Notes: generated by a model not told the origin, from the letters alone. Counted from the stretch's first letter, positions 1 through 9,538 are shown. The stretch: DNA of 64,000 nt from Stictocephala bisonia (GCA_035578905.1 JAQJVL010002635.1:24568-88567); one strand, 5' to 3'. Translations and numbers: made by a program.

Positions 1-1470
1 AACATCCAACACTCTTGACTTACCACTCACCTACTCAACACACAGATAGACTTCATAACCAACCATTACATAAAACCATAGATCAACACCCAACATTCAT
101 GGATGACCTACCTACCATACACACGACTTGACCACCTTTCCAAAGCATAAGACTTTTAAAGGACCACCACACATTTAACATACAAGACCAACCACACACC
201 ATACAATCATGACTTAATTAACATGAACAACCCACCTACCACCTACGTAACATCCAACACTCTTGACTTACCACTCACCTACTCAACACACAGATAGACT
301 TCATAACCAACCATTACATAAAACCATAGATCAACACCCAACATTCATGGATGACCTACCTACCATACACACGACTTGACCACCTTCCCAAAGCACAAGA
401 CTTTCGAAGGACCACCTACCAAACATACAAGAACAACCACACACCATAGAGGCATGACCTAACACTCAACCCACCTACTCAACATATAAAACCTCTGATA
501 CACCATCCACTTGAACATTACTCACCTGTGATAGAGCACCCACTAATCAACACACATGAATAACCTACCTACTCAACATTCTACACTCTTGACTAACCAC
601 CCACCTACTCAACACACACAGTACTCTCTATAGACTACATAACTACCCATTTACATAAAACCTTAGATTGACTCAATACATCCATGGATGACCTACCTAC
701 CAAACATTCGACTTGATCACCTTTCCAAAGCATAAGACTTTTAAAGGACCACCACCCATTTAACATACAAGAACAATCACACACCATACAGGTATGACCT
801 AACAGTCCACTCACCTACTCAACATATAACACCTCTGATACTCCATCCATTAGAACATTACTCACCTGTGATAGACCATCCACTTAACCAACACACTTGA
901 CTCCTAATAGACCATTCCACCTACCTCTACACACACGATTCCTTAGGACACACCCTACACCCATCACTCATCCTACATACAAAACTCCTAGAGAACTACC
1001 CATTCACCATAAAAACACTATTGCTTCATATAATCATGTTTTAAAATAACATTATTACACTATAAGATAGGTTAATTATAGCTAAAGACCTAAAGTGTTT
1101 CCTAAAATTCTACTTTTCAACTAAAAATACAAGAGAAAGTTAGGTTTAAATGCAATGAACATAGAGAAAGTTAGGTTTAAATGCAATGAACATAGAAAAA
1201 GTTAGGTTTAAAAAAAAGAAACATAGAAAAAGTTAGGTTTAAAAAAAGAAACATAGAAAAAGTTAGGTTTAAAAAAAGAAACATAGAAAAAGTTAGGTTT
1301 AAAAAAAAGAAACATAGAAAAAGTTAGGTTTAAAAAAAGAAACATAGAAAAAGTTAGGTTTAAAAAAAGAAACATAGAAAAAGTTAGGTTTAAAAAAAAG
1401 AAACATAGAAAAAGTTAGGTTTAAAAAAATGAAACACAGAAAAAGGTAGGTTAGCAAACATCAGAAAAGT
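1..1470. repeat. left arm of giant inverted repeat (cut by window edge)
   Basis: This arm is the reverse complement of 1548-3020. The first bases of the window pair with the bases ending at 3020, and the innermost bases at 1461-1470 pair with 1548-1557. Within the arm, 1-1000 is a degenerate A/C-rich tandem repeat (period about 250 bp in places), 1000-1130 is single-copy AT-rich sequence, and 1131-1440 is a 30-bp tandem array. The arms are near-identical but not perfect: one 30-bp unit differs in type, and there are single-base changes (for example near 1018 against about 2004). Because the match reaches base 1, the true arm is at least 1.47 kb and may be longer. Confidence 0.93.
1131..1440. 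repeat. 30-bp tandem array, left copy
   Basis: Ten units of about 29-31 bp share the core AAAGTTAGGTTTAAA followed by an A-run and GAAACATAG. Units differ mainly in A-run length. The first two units carry an AAATGCAATGAACATAG tail. The embedded TTAGG appears once per 30 bp, so this is not the canonical insect telomere repeat. Confidence 0.95.
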
Positions 1471-1547
1471 AAGTCTAACAATCAACTGAAAGGATGATTG
1501 TTATCCTTACTTTTCCGAAAAGTTGTTAAAAAGTTAATTTTAACTGA
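1471..1547. other. loop of the giant inverted repeat
   Basis: This 77-bp single-copy spacer separates the two arms. It contains a small hairpin of its own (AACAATC at about 1476 with GATTGTT ending at about 1501). No ORF or known motif is seen. Such a short loop between arms of more than 1.4 kb is the layout of foldback elements or of head-to-head copies of one terminus. Confidence 0.85.
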
Positions 1548-3020
1548 ACTTTTCTGATGTTTGCTAACCTACCTTTTTCTGTGTTTCTTTTTTTTAAACC
1601 TAACTTTTTCTATGTTTCTTTTTTTTTAAACCTAACTTTTTCTATGTTTCTTTTTTTAAACCTAACTTTTTCTATGTTTCTTTTTTTAAACCTAACTTTT
1701 TCTATGTTTCTTTTTTTTTAAACCTAACTTTTTCTATGTTTCTTTTTTTTTAAACCTAACTTTTTCTATGTTTCTTTTTTTAAACCTAACTTTTTCTATG
1801 TTTCTTTTTTTAAACCTAACTTTTTCTATGTTTCTTTTTTTTAAACCTAACTTTTTCTATGTTTATTGCATTTAAACCTAACTTTCTCTTGTATTTTTAG
1901 TTGAAAAGTAGAATTTTAGGAAACACTTTAGGTCTTTAGCTATAATTAACCTATCTTATAGTGTAATAATGTTATTTTAAAACATGATTATATGAAGCAA
2001 TAGGGTTTTTATGGTGAATGGGTAGTTCTCTAGGAGTTTTGTATGTAGGATGAGTGATGGGTGTAGGGTGTGTCCTAAGGAATCGTGTGTGTAGAGGTAG
2101 GTGGAATGGTCTATTAGGAGTCAAGTGTGTTGGTTAAGTGGATGGTCTATCACAGGTGAGTAATGTTCTAATGGATGGAGTATCAGAGGTGTTATATGTT
2201 GAGTAGGTGAGTGGACTGTTAGGTCATACCTGTATGGTGTGTGATTGTTCTTGTATGTTAAATGGGTGGTGGTCCTTTAAAAGTCTTATGCTTTGGAAAG
2301 GTGATCAAGTCGAATGTTTGGTAGGTAGGTCATCCATGGATGTATTGAGTCAATCTAAGGTTTTATGTAAATGGGTAGTTATGTAGTCTATAGAGAGTAC
2401 TGTGTGTGTTGAGTAGGTGGGTGGTTAGTCAAGAGTGTAGAATGTTGAGTAGGTAGGTTATTCATGTGTGTTGATTAGTGGGTGCTCTATCACAGGTGAG
2501 TAATGTTCAAGTGGATGGTGTATCAGAGGTTTTATATGTTGAGTAGGTGGGTTGAGTGTTAGGTCATGCCTCTATGGTGTGTGGTTGTTCTTGTATGTTT
2601 GGTAGGTGGTCCTTCGAAAGTCTTGTGCTTTGGGAAGGTGGTCAAGTCGTGTGTATGGTAGGTAGGTCATCCATGAATGTTGGGTGTTGATCTATGGTTT
2701 TATGTAATGGTTGGTTATGAAGTCTATCTGTGTGTTGAGTAGGTGAGTGGTAAGTCAAGAGTGTTGGATGTTACGTAGGTGGTAGGTGGGTTGTTCATGT
2801 TAATTAAGTCATGATTGTATGGTGTGTGGTTGGTCTTGTATGTTAAATGTGTGGTGGTCCTTTAAAAGTCTTATGCTTTGGAAAGGTGGTCAAGTCGTGT
2901 GTATGGTAGGTAGGTCATCCATGAATGTTGGGTGTTGATCTATGGTTTTATGTAATGGTTGGTTATGAAGTCTATCTGTGTGTTGAGTAGGTGAGTGGTA
3001 AGTCAAGAGTGTTGGATGTT
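1548..3020. repeat. right arm of giant inverted repeat
   Basis: This is the reverse complement of 1-1470. The order from the loop outward is the 30-bp array (1575-1890), the single-copy AT-rich segment (1890-2030), then G/T-rich degenerate repeats. Two near-identical copies of a 250-bp unit lie at about 2520-2770 and 2770-3020, matching two copies in the left arm. The + strand here is strongly G/T-rich with very little C, which mirrors the A/C-rich left arm. Confidence 0.93.
1575..1890. repeat. 30-bp tandem array, right (inverted) copy
   Basis: Ten inverted units match the left array. Here only the outermost unit carries the ATGCAAT-type tail, against two such units in the left array. The two arrays have therefore diverged independently, which argues against a simple read-through or adapter palindrome made during sequencing. 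Confidence 0.95.
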
Positions 3021-4160
3021 ACGTAGGTGGTAGGTGGTTTGTTCATGTTAATTAAATCATGATTGAATGGTGTGTGGTTGGTCATGTATGTTAAATATGT
3101 GGTTATACGTGAAGTCTTGTTTTTTGTTGGTGGATGAGTCGTATGTTTGGAAGGTTGGTTGTTCTTGAATGTTAGGATTGTGAGTTAATTGGAGGCTTCA
3201 TGTAATAGGTAGTTAAGTGATCTATCGAGAGTACTGTGTGTGATGTGTAGGTGGGTGGATGGTCAAGTTGTATTTTTGGTAGGTAGGTCTACCATGAATG
3301 ATTGGTGTCAATCCAAGGTTTTATGTAATGTTCAAGTGAATGGTGTATCAGAGGTGTTGTATGTTGAGTTGTGGGTGAGCAACCAAGAGTCTTATATGTA
3401 GAGTGTGTGTGTGGTTGGTCTTTTGTGTGTTGAGTAGGTAGATGGTTGGTGTAGAATGTGTGGTGTCTTGTATGTTAAGTAAATAGTCTGACAAGAGTCT
3501 TTTTATGGGAGGGTGAATGGATTATCAAGATGAATGTGTGGTGTGTAGGTGGGTGGTTAATCAAGTTGTATGTTTGGTAGGTAGGTCTTCCATGAATGTT
3601 AGGTGTCGATCTAGGGTTTTATGTAATGGTTGGTTATGTAGTCTATCTGTGTGTTGAGTAGGTGAGTGGTAAGTCAAGAGTGTTGGATGTTACGTAGGTT
3701 GTAGGTGGGTTGTTCATGTTAAGTCATGATTGATTGGTGTGTAGTTGGTCTTGTATGTTAAATGTGTGGTTATACGTGAAGTCTTGTTTTTGTTGGTGGT
3801 TGAGTCGTATGTTTGGGAGGTTGGTTGTTCATGAATGTTAGGATTTTGAGTCAATCGGAGGCTTCATGTAATAGGTAGTTAAGTGATCTATCGAGAGTAC
3901 TGTGTGTGATGTGTAGGTGGGTGGTCAGTCAAGTTGTATGTTTGGTAGGTAGGTCTACCATGAATGATTGGTGTCAATCTGATGTTTTATGTAATGTTCA
4001 AGTGAATGATGTATCAGAGGTGTTGTATGAAGAGTGTGTGGTTGGTCTTTTGTGTGTGTTGAGTAGGTAGATGGTAAGTCAAGAGTGATGAATGTTTGTA
4101 GGTAGGTAGGTAGGTTGTTCATGGATGTGTGTTTGGGTCTCTGAGGGTGGTGTATGTACA
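3021..4160. repeat. G/T-rich degenerate tandem repeats outside the visible palindrome
   Basis: The same family as the right arm continues with shuffled and diverged units. Recurrent phrases are GTGTGTTGAGTAGGTG, GGTAGGTAGGTC and TTTTATGTAATG. Unit edges are irregular and recombination between units is evident (compare 3085-3340 with 3740-3990). C is scarce on the + strand. The minus-strand ORF at 3955-4161 is an accident of this composition. Confidence 0.85.
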
Positions 4161-4864
4161 TTTTCTGATTGAGTATATTACAACTAAAAGGAACTAAACT
4201 TTCTTACTGTTAATGGTAAAGTTTCTACAATAGACACATTTCAACTAACTATTCGTTTATTTGTTTAATACGAAAACAATCATTACTACTGAGTTTTGTT
4301 AAAACCAGACTTAAAATGTGAACATTAAAGAGAATTTATTCCTATTGACTACTTACACTTTGTCATCTGTTTTGAGTCAATTGAGTAATTATGTAGGTTA
4401 AACATTTAATTTACATGTGTTACATCAGTTTTTATGTTGTTTTGAACTCAAACTAAGTTTATAAAGGTTCTATAAGAGTATTTAAAGGGATTTTAAATGT
4501 TTAGGACAAATATTATTGTTATGACACTGAATTTAAATGCTTTTAGGGAATTATAACATATTTTGTACACAAATATCCCTATTTATTGAGATTTCAACTA
4601 AATTTAAGGGATTTAGAGACTACTATGTTGGTAGTTCTTCCTTGATTTGAGACATTTTTCAACAATTACATTTTTATGTAAAGTTTTCTGAAATTTGTAT
4701 GTATCTTTGATTTTTTTCTTACTTTTGGACATAATTTACTCTTCTTTTAGAAAGTTGTACCATATAGTACAGGATCACTTCCTGATTCTCAATCTCTCTG
4801 TGATGAGTTTGTTTTTGATTTAACCAGTTTTCTTTCACGGTAAGTGTTTAATTCCTCACTACCC
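4161..4864. other. AT-rich spacer, no gene seen
   Basis: This is single-copy-looking AT-rich sequence with no convincing ORF, repeat or RNA motif. It marks the end of the G/T-rich repeat family. Confidence 0.7.
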
Positions 4865-5005
4865 TCAAGTAAGCTGAAGGCAAAACTTAAGGGCATTGCC
4901 CAATTCCCATGGGACGCTCCCGATAGAGGTCTGGTAACCCCCACGGGTAATTTAATGTAACTTGCCCCAACCATCGCAAGTTACGGTGATAGCCACTCCA
5001 TAACA
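4865..5005. other. GC-richer island with a 9-bp hairpin
   Basis: This short island of balanced composition sits in AT-rich surroundings. It contains a perfect 9-bp inverted repeat, GTAACTTGC with GCAAGTTAC (about 4957-4985), around a 10-nt loop. A 61-codon minus-strand frame covers it, but I recognise no protein family. It could be a structured RNA or a remnant of an older insertion. Confidence 0.4.
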
Positions 5006-5134
5006 AAATGCTACCTCCCAGTATTATTTAGTTATTTACTTTTATATTTTTGGGTCCCTCAGTAAGTAAAAACATCACTTTACTTAGAGAAGCCTTTCAA
5101 TGTGACGTACAGACTTACAAAGGGGTTTTTATAT

Positions 5135-5228
5135 ATACATTTGTTTTATTATTTTTGGTTCTTTTTTGTTTTTTTTAATTTTTTTTATTTTGTGTTTTTT
5201 TCCTTTTTTTTCTTTTTTTTCTTTTTGT
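5135..5228. repeat. T-rich tract
   Basis: About 90 bases consist almost only of T with scattered G, A or C, ending just before the next GC-richer island. It could be an ancient poly(A) tail read on the other strand or a simple-sequence expansion. Confidence 0.8.
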
Positions 5229-5235
5229 AAGCCTC

Positions 5236-5500
5236 TCTCCCTCACCTATGGATACTATCCAGCCATTCAATCATACATGTACCTTACGAGGGCCCGGACT
5301 GCGACTTGAGGTCTTACAGGGTTTAGCCCAGCCCCAAGCTGCAGGACTGTCTCAGGTCTTATGCGTTTTACAGCTGCCTTGGAGAACAGTAGGACATTTT
5401 TTATTAAACTTGGGCCATCCTCACCTCGATGGTACGGTATTCTATCACTTGGAGCTGGAGATAGCTGTTAATAAATTGAAGTTATGTAAGCTCACAAAAG
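5236..5500. other. GC-richer island, function not recognised
   Basis: This segment is clearly richer in G and C than its flanks and holds several short self-complementary pieces (for example GGGTTTAGCCC near 5319). An 88-codon + strand frame (5248-5514) spans it, but its composition does not look like a real protein. It is not U2, U4, U5, U6, 7SK or SRP RNA as far as I can tell by eye. Confidence 0.35.
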
Positions 5501-5562
5501 TGTTCGTATTATAACAGAATTTACTTTATGGATTGTTTTTTAAAATGTTGATGGTAAAAGAG

Positions 5563-5568
5563 TTTATT
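5563..5568 (-). terminator. possible poly(A) signal for the polymerase gene
   Basis: An AATAAA hexamer on the minus strand (TTTATT on +) lies about 290 bp past the polB stop. If it is used, the polB 3' UTR would run antisense through the whole U1-like sequence. Other signals may exist; this is only a sequence match. Confidence 0.3.
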
Positions 5569-5584
5569 TAAAACTACCTTAACA

Positions 5585-5729
5585 TTACTTACCTGGCGTA
5601 GGAGTTACCGTAATCAAGAAGAAGGTTCACCCAGTATGAGGTTTTTACATTGCATTACGGTTGGGTCGGGCCCGTCCAATGCTGTAAATTGGATTTCTAC
5701 GGACATGTTAGTAACCATGGGTTATTAGA
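5585..5729 (+). ncRNA. U1 snRNA-like sequence (divergent gene or pseudogene)
   Basis: The first 85 or so bases align without gaps to animal U1. The 5' splice-site-pairing end ACTTACCTGG is intact (5587-5596). AATCAAGAAG (5611-5620) matches the U1-70K-binding loop pattern. CATTGCA (5648-5654) matches the start of the U1A-binding loop. A stem-loop III equivalent is present (TCCAAT 5675-5680 with ATTGGA 5688-5693), followed by an Sm-site-like ATTTCTACGG (5693-5702) and a stem-loop IV equivalent (TAACC 5712-5716 with GGTTA 5720-5724). The stem of loop II looks weak, and no clear snRNA proximal promoter element is visible upstream. It may therefore be a decayed copy, or a divergent RNA belonging to the neighbouring element. 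It converges on the polymerase gene. Confidence 0.7.
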
Positions 5730-5857
5730 AGAGTTTAACAGAGTTCCGATGTAGTGGAATTGGTGTCATATGCAAGTGACACAATAAGAACAGGGTGTGG
5801 GGAAGGAAGGAGGTAAGGGTTCTGGAAGGACGTTCTGACTTTTTTTTAGTTGTTGTT

Positions 5858-8800
5858 TTATTGTTTTTCTGTTTCAATGTTACTGTTTGAGTTATGGGTG
5901 AGTTTTGGTTTTTTGTTAATGTAGTCGTGATCATGTTCTAAGGTTCGTTTTTTATTGATGATGTGGTGTCCGTATGCTAGTGTATCAATTCCATTATTCA
6001 AGATGTAGCGTTTGTCGTCGAATGGTGAAAGGGATAATTTTGAAACGTTCTGGGTGAATATGTTATGTTTTTCGCTTCTAATGTTTAAAGCGGATGTTGT
6101 TTTTAAGGTGTGGTGAAAAAGACATTGTTTATATTGCTCGTGTTTTAGTTGTGTCTTTATAGCGACTCGGGGGACGCCTTTGGCTACCTTTTTTTCCTCC
6201 AGATCATAATTTAGAACAGAGTAGCACTTTGCTCTTAAACCAATAATTTCCCTAGCCGGATTAGAATTCATTTCATCTTTGAATTTACCTAACGCTTTTT
6301 TGTTTGAAATGCTATAACACGGGTGGCTAGGTGGGTAGTCTGATGTGTCGAAAAGATGAAGTTCATTTTTAATGTCGGTGTAAACGTCTGGTGTGTAAAC
6401 ATTGTAAAATAATGAATCGGTATCGGTCATGCAAAGTTTTATGTTCTTCCCGTACTTTGCTATTGCCCAATTATAATGAAAGTTGTACATGATAAATTTT
6501 GATATTTCCAATACTGAGAACCCGACATAGATGGGTCTGTTTAAAAAGATTGTTTGTTTTTTCAATGCCAATCCCGCGATATCTTTATTGTACGCGAAGA
6601 ATGTTTTGAGTCTGGGACTAGCTGTCCATTTGACCAATTGCTTTTCGTTGGTTACCAATTTGAAATCAATACGCGACCTAACATTTTCTAAACTCTTTCC
6701 ATATGTGGCGTTATTCATTAGTTTGAAAAAATCTTTTTCGAAATTGTTTTTAGCGCATTTTCTTTTTTCCGTATTAAAGTTGATGAAAGGTGCAAGCCAG
6801 GCGGACTGTTTGAAACTAAGTACTCTATGGATGTTAGTCAGTACAAGTCCCAGTTGTAGGTATAGTTTTAGAGTCCTGTAGTGTACAACGTATTTTGTTT
6901 TGTCACATAGAGTAGTTAGTAGTTTTTCGGTCTTGGTTGGTTTATAGTTTAGTTCGTCAAGTAGGTCCTTGCAGTAGGGGGAGAGCATATCGTCTGTCAC
7001 TACTTTACGTTCGGGAGCCAGTGGAAAGTCTGAATGTAAGTCGTGTAGGTGATTAGGGTAGTGAAGGTCCACTTCTAAAATGTAACCTATGTCAGAGTCG
7101 TCGGGTACCTTTGTAAAGTCAATGGCTTGTGGGTCGATCCATTTAAAATCAGACTCTGGGAGTCTATCGGACATACTGGTTCCGTACAAGTTGTTACAGT
7201 CTAGGTAAAGGAGGTAGTTAGTGGGTTTTGTGTTGTCAAAGTTGGGTAGGTAGGGGTTGTTGGCCTGGGCGTACCGGTTAGGTATCATGGAGACACCGCC
7301 CCGGATCCCAGACTCGACAAATAGGTGGTGGTCAATGTCTGTGAGTAGTTCGAGTTTTACGTCAGTCATTTTTAGCATGGAATTCCATGCTAGTCCAGGG
7401 GCAGAGTAGACGTTACACGGGTCAATCCCATAGTATGTCATACTGGTCGTCCTAAAGTTTTCAAAAACGTCTGCCAGTAACAATACGTCTGTAAGTAGGT
7501 AAAGGTCATGGTACTCTTTCATTGAAGTCATGTCAAAAGTATCCCAAACAAGTTGCGCATGGGTATAGTCTTCATCAGATATATGTGTTTGGGTCAGGTC
7601 ATTGTAGAACGCCTCCTTGGGAGGAAGTTCAGTATCATTGAATTTAGATTGATCGGTCATGTAAGAATAGGGAAAGACACCTTTGCGTAGAAGTAGTTCA
7701 GTATTGGTCATACACTGCCCTAAAATTTGGAAATTGGAAGCCCCGTCAGTAACTAGGTTGGACACGAGTGTGTCCAAAGAAGCGTTTAGGAACTGTAAGG
7801 AGTCCAAAAATCTTAAAGATTCAAGGGTGACTGAAATGTACCGTTCGCTAGTAGTAGCGATACATGAGAGTTTTTCTTCTTTGAATTTCCCGAGTCCTTG
7901 GATAAGATGATGGCAGTCATAACCTCTGAGGTTATGGAAGAAGACTGGGATGTGGTCGGGGACTTTGTAATTTAGATTGCATGAATTGTGGGCGGGTCCC
8001 AAGAACTCACCCGTTAGGTGATTATGGTTGGCCACTTTGTCACCGTCTAAAGGTTTTTTACAAAGGTGGCAGGTGGTAGCGTTTTGGAAGATAATTTTGT
8101 CTTGTGGAGACATATTAATCGGAATGTTTTTATGAATGATAGGTAAGAGCTCTTTAGACTCCTCAATCAAACAATTTAGAAACGTATCTACAACGTTGGG
8201 GCCGCTATAGACTTTTGGTTGCTTTATGGGTTTACCGTTACTATCGATGATTATGTAGCAAAAGCCAGAGGGGACGTGATGGGCAGTGTTGGTAGTATGT
8301 GAAGTAGTGGGGTCGTTAATTGTAGTAGGGATTGGAACAACAAAACTTTCAAAGTCACAATAGATTGTAAAAGGGACTTTGTGAGTAAGTGTATAGTTTG
8401 TAAAAGACATGTATTTTTCGTCATCAGTCGGTAGTCTTGTCTTTTGTGCTCCGTGAGGTGAACACAAAGGTAAGTGGTCAGTAAGCCGTAGTTGGGAAGA
8501 AAATCTGTGTAGACAGTAGTCACAGTAGTATGAAGCTTGGTTGACTTTTGTCAAGTGAGCTAAAAGTCGGGACATGTCGGTAATCAGACAGTAGTGGGAG
8601 GAAGTGTCAGTAGTCAGTAGTAGTAAGTTTATGTGGTGAAGTCTGAATTTTTCTTTTGTTATGCGTAAAGGGTAAATTTCTTCTTTTTCAAAACTGAATA
8701 CATTGACTGACAAAGCGGGATTTAGTTTTTCAAATTTATCAAGATCGGAAATTTTGACGGGGTAGCTAATCCCAGACATATTTATATTATGTTCCAAGGA

Positions 8801-9340
8801 TTTATAATAGCTTACACGTCTATGTCGGTCAGGGTACAATTGAGAAAGTATAGAGTACAGGAAGCATTTATTGTCGTTGTTCTTAAAATTTATGATTCCT
8901 TGTTTGGGGTTGGCAATTTTTTTCGGGGTGGGTATGTAGGAAGAGGCGTACAAAGGTTGGAATTTGACAATGAATAGATCAAGTCGTAAAACATTTTCTA
9001 TTACCCACCCACTGCCCTGGCTAACCCACTTAGCCACGCTTTCTAAAATTTTGTCTGTAGCCTCGGAATACTGAATATCGAGAGAATCGGAAGGTAGCAA
9101 AGGTCGAGTTTTGCCGTGAAAGAAGGGAGTGGTGGTAATTTCTTCGTTATTAACAATTTTGGAAAATTTAATTTGAACCGTGATGTACCATTTTACTCCC
9201 CCGAGCCTGTTTAGGTGGTTATTTATTTCAGACAAGATTTTATTTTTATGTTCGGTCAGAACAGTAAGGGGGTCGGGATCGGAAGTGTTGAAGCGGCGGG
9301 AAATGGTGACGAGGTTGTCGTATATGGAAAAGGATTCCAT
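5858..9340 (-). CDS. protein-primed family B DNA polymerase with endonuclease VII-like insert (Polinton/Maverick type)
   Basis: This uninterrupted 1160-aa protein should replicate linear DNA from a protein primer, acting as polymerase and 3'-5' exonuclease. Exonuclease motifs: ExoI YCDFES (D329, E331), ExoII FHNLRGYD (N470, D475), ExoIII YLLTD (614-618). Polymerase motifs: A YLDCNNLYG (D714), B KLMNNATYGKS (873-883), C MTDTDS (D973, D975), then LRAKCYS and KGVPRVAIK near 1035-1062. A zinc-knuckle C-x2-C...H-x3-C lies at 273-293. Between ExoI and ExoII is an endonuclease VII/HNH-like zinc module (C424, C427, NHNHLTG 438-444, C454). The N-terminal 260 residues hold a conserved-looking block with NKCFLYSIL (C159) and HYCLITD (H249, D255). 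The start is the first ATG, with an AAAAGATGG context and a TATA box about 190 bp upstream. Such polymerases are typical of Polinton/Maverick elements and relatives. No integrase or capsid gene was found nearby. Confidence 0.95.
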   Translation of the reverse strand: MESFSIYDNLVTISRRFNTSDPDPLTVLTEHKNKILSEINNHLNRLGGVKWYITVQIKFSKIVNNEEITTTPFFHGKTRPLLPSDSLDIQYSEATDKILESVAKWVSQGSGWVIENVLRLDLFIVKFQPLYASSYIPTPKKIANPKQGIINFKNNDNKCFLYSILSQLYPDRHRRVSYYKSLEHNINMSGISYPVKISDLDKFEKLNPALSVNVFSFEKEEIYPLRITKEKFRLHHINLLLLTTDTSSHYCLITDMSRLLAHLTKVNQASYYCDYCLHRFSSQLRLTDHLPLCSPHGAQKTRLPTDDEKYMSFTNYTLTHKVPFTIYCDFESFVVPIPTTINDPTTSHTTNTAHHVPSGFCYIIIDSNGKPIKQPKVYSGPNVVDTFLNCLIEESKELLPIIHKNIPINMSPQDKIIFQNATTCHLCKKPLDGDKVANHNHLTGEFLGPAHNSCNLNYKVPDHIPVFFHNLRGYDCHHLIQGLGKFKEEKLSCIATTSERYISVTLESLRFLDSLQFLNASLDTLVSNLVTDGASNFQILGQCMTNTELLLRKGVFPYSYMTDQSKFNDTELPPKEAFYNDLTQTHISDEDYTHAQLVWDTFDMTSMKEYHDLYLLTDVLLLADVFENFRTTSMTYYGIDPCNVYSAPGLAWNSMLKMTDVKLELLTDIDHHLFVESGIRGGVSMIPNRYAQANNPYLPNFDNTKPTNYLLYLDCNNLYGTSMSDRLPESDFKWIDPQAIDFTKVPDDSDIGYILEVDLHYPNHLHDLHSDFPLAPERKVVTDDMLSPYCKDLLDELNYKPTKTEKLLTTLCDKTKYVVHYRTLKLYLQLGLVLTNIHRVLSFKQSAWLAPFINFNTEKRKCAKNNFEKDFFKLMNNATYGKSLENVRSRIDFKLVTNEKQLVKWTASPRLKTFFAYNKDIAGLALKKQTIFLNRPIYVGFSVLEISKFIMYNFHYNWAIAKYGKNIKLCMTDTDSLFYNVYTPDVYTDIKNELHLFDTSDYPPSHPCYSISNKKALGKFKDEMNSNPAREIIGLRAKCYSVLNYDLEEKKVAKGVPRVAIKTQLKHEQYKQCLFHHTLKTTSALNIRSEKHNIFTQNVSKLSLSPFDDKRYILNNGIDTLAYGHHIINKKRTLEHDHDYINKKPKLTHNSNSNIETEKQ

Positions 9341-9530
9341 CTTTTAAACAAAATTAAATCGGAAGAAAAACAAAGGGCACAAAGTATTGATTATTACTTT
9401 GAAATACCGTACAGAGAACGGCGTCCAAAATATAAAGGAATAATTACTGATATCGAGGAGCAAAGTGAAGACACGTCTGATCGGCGCGAGCGCAAGAGCA
9501 GAAGTGAGACAGATTGAATGTGTTGGTCGT

Positions 9531-9538
9531 TTATATAG
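9531..9538 (-). promoter_or_regulatory. proximal TATA box of the polymerase gene
   Basis: CTATATAA on the minus strand lies about 190 bp before the polB ATG. About 28 bp downstream is TCACTT (9502-9507 on +), which resembles an arthropod initiator, giving a predicted start near 9505 and a leader of about 165 nt. Position and spacing are as expected for a TATA/Inr promoter; usage is inferred. Confidence 0.6.

Noticed and set aside
1131..1890. TTAGG inside the 30-bp units as an insect telomere
   Set aside because: TTAGG occurs once per 30 bp rather than in direct tandem, and the arrays are interior and inverted.
5248..5514. 88-codon + strand ORF as a small protein gene
   Set aside because: Composition and lack of any motif suggest chance openness of a GC-rich island; no promoter or homologue is recognised.
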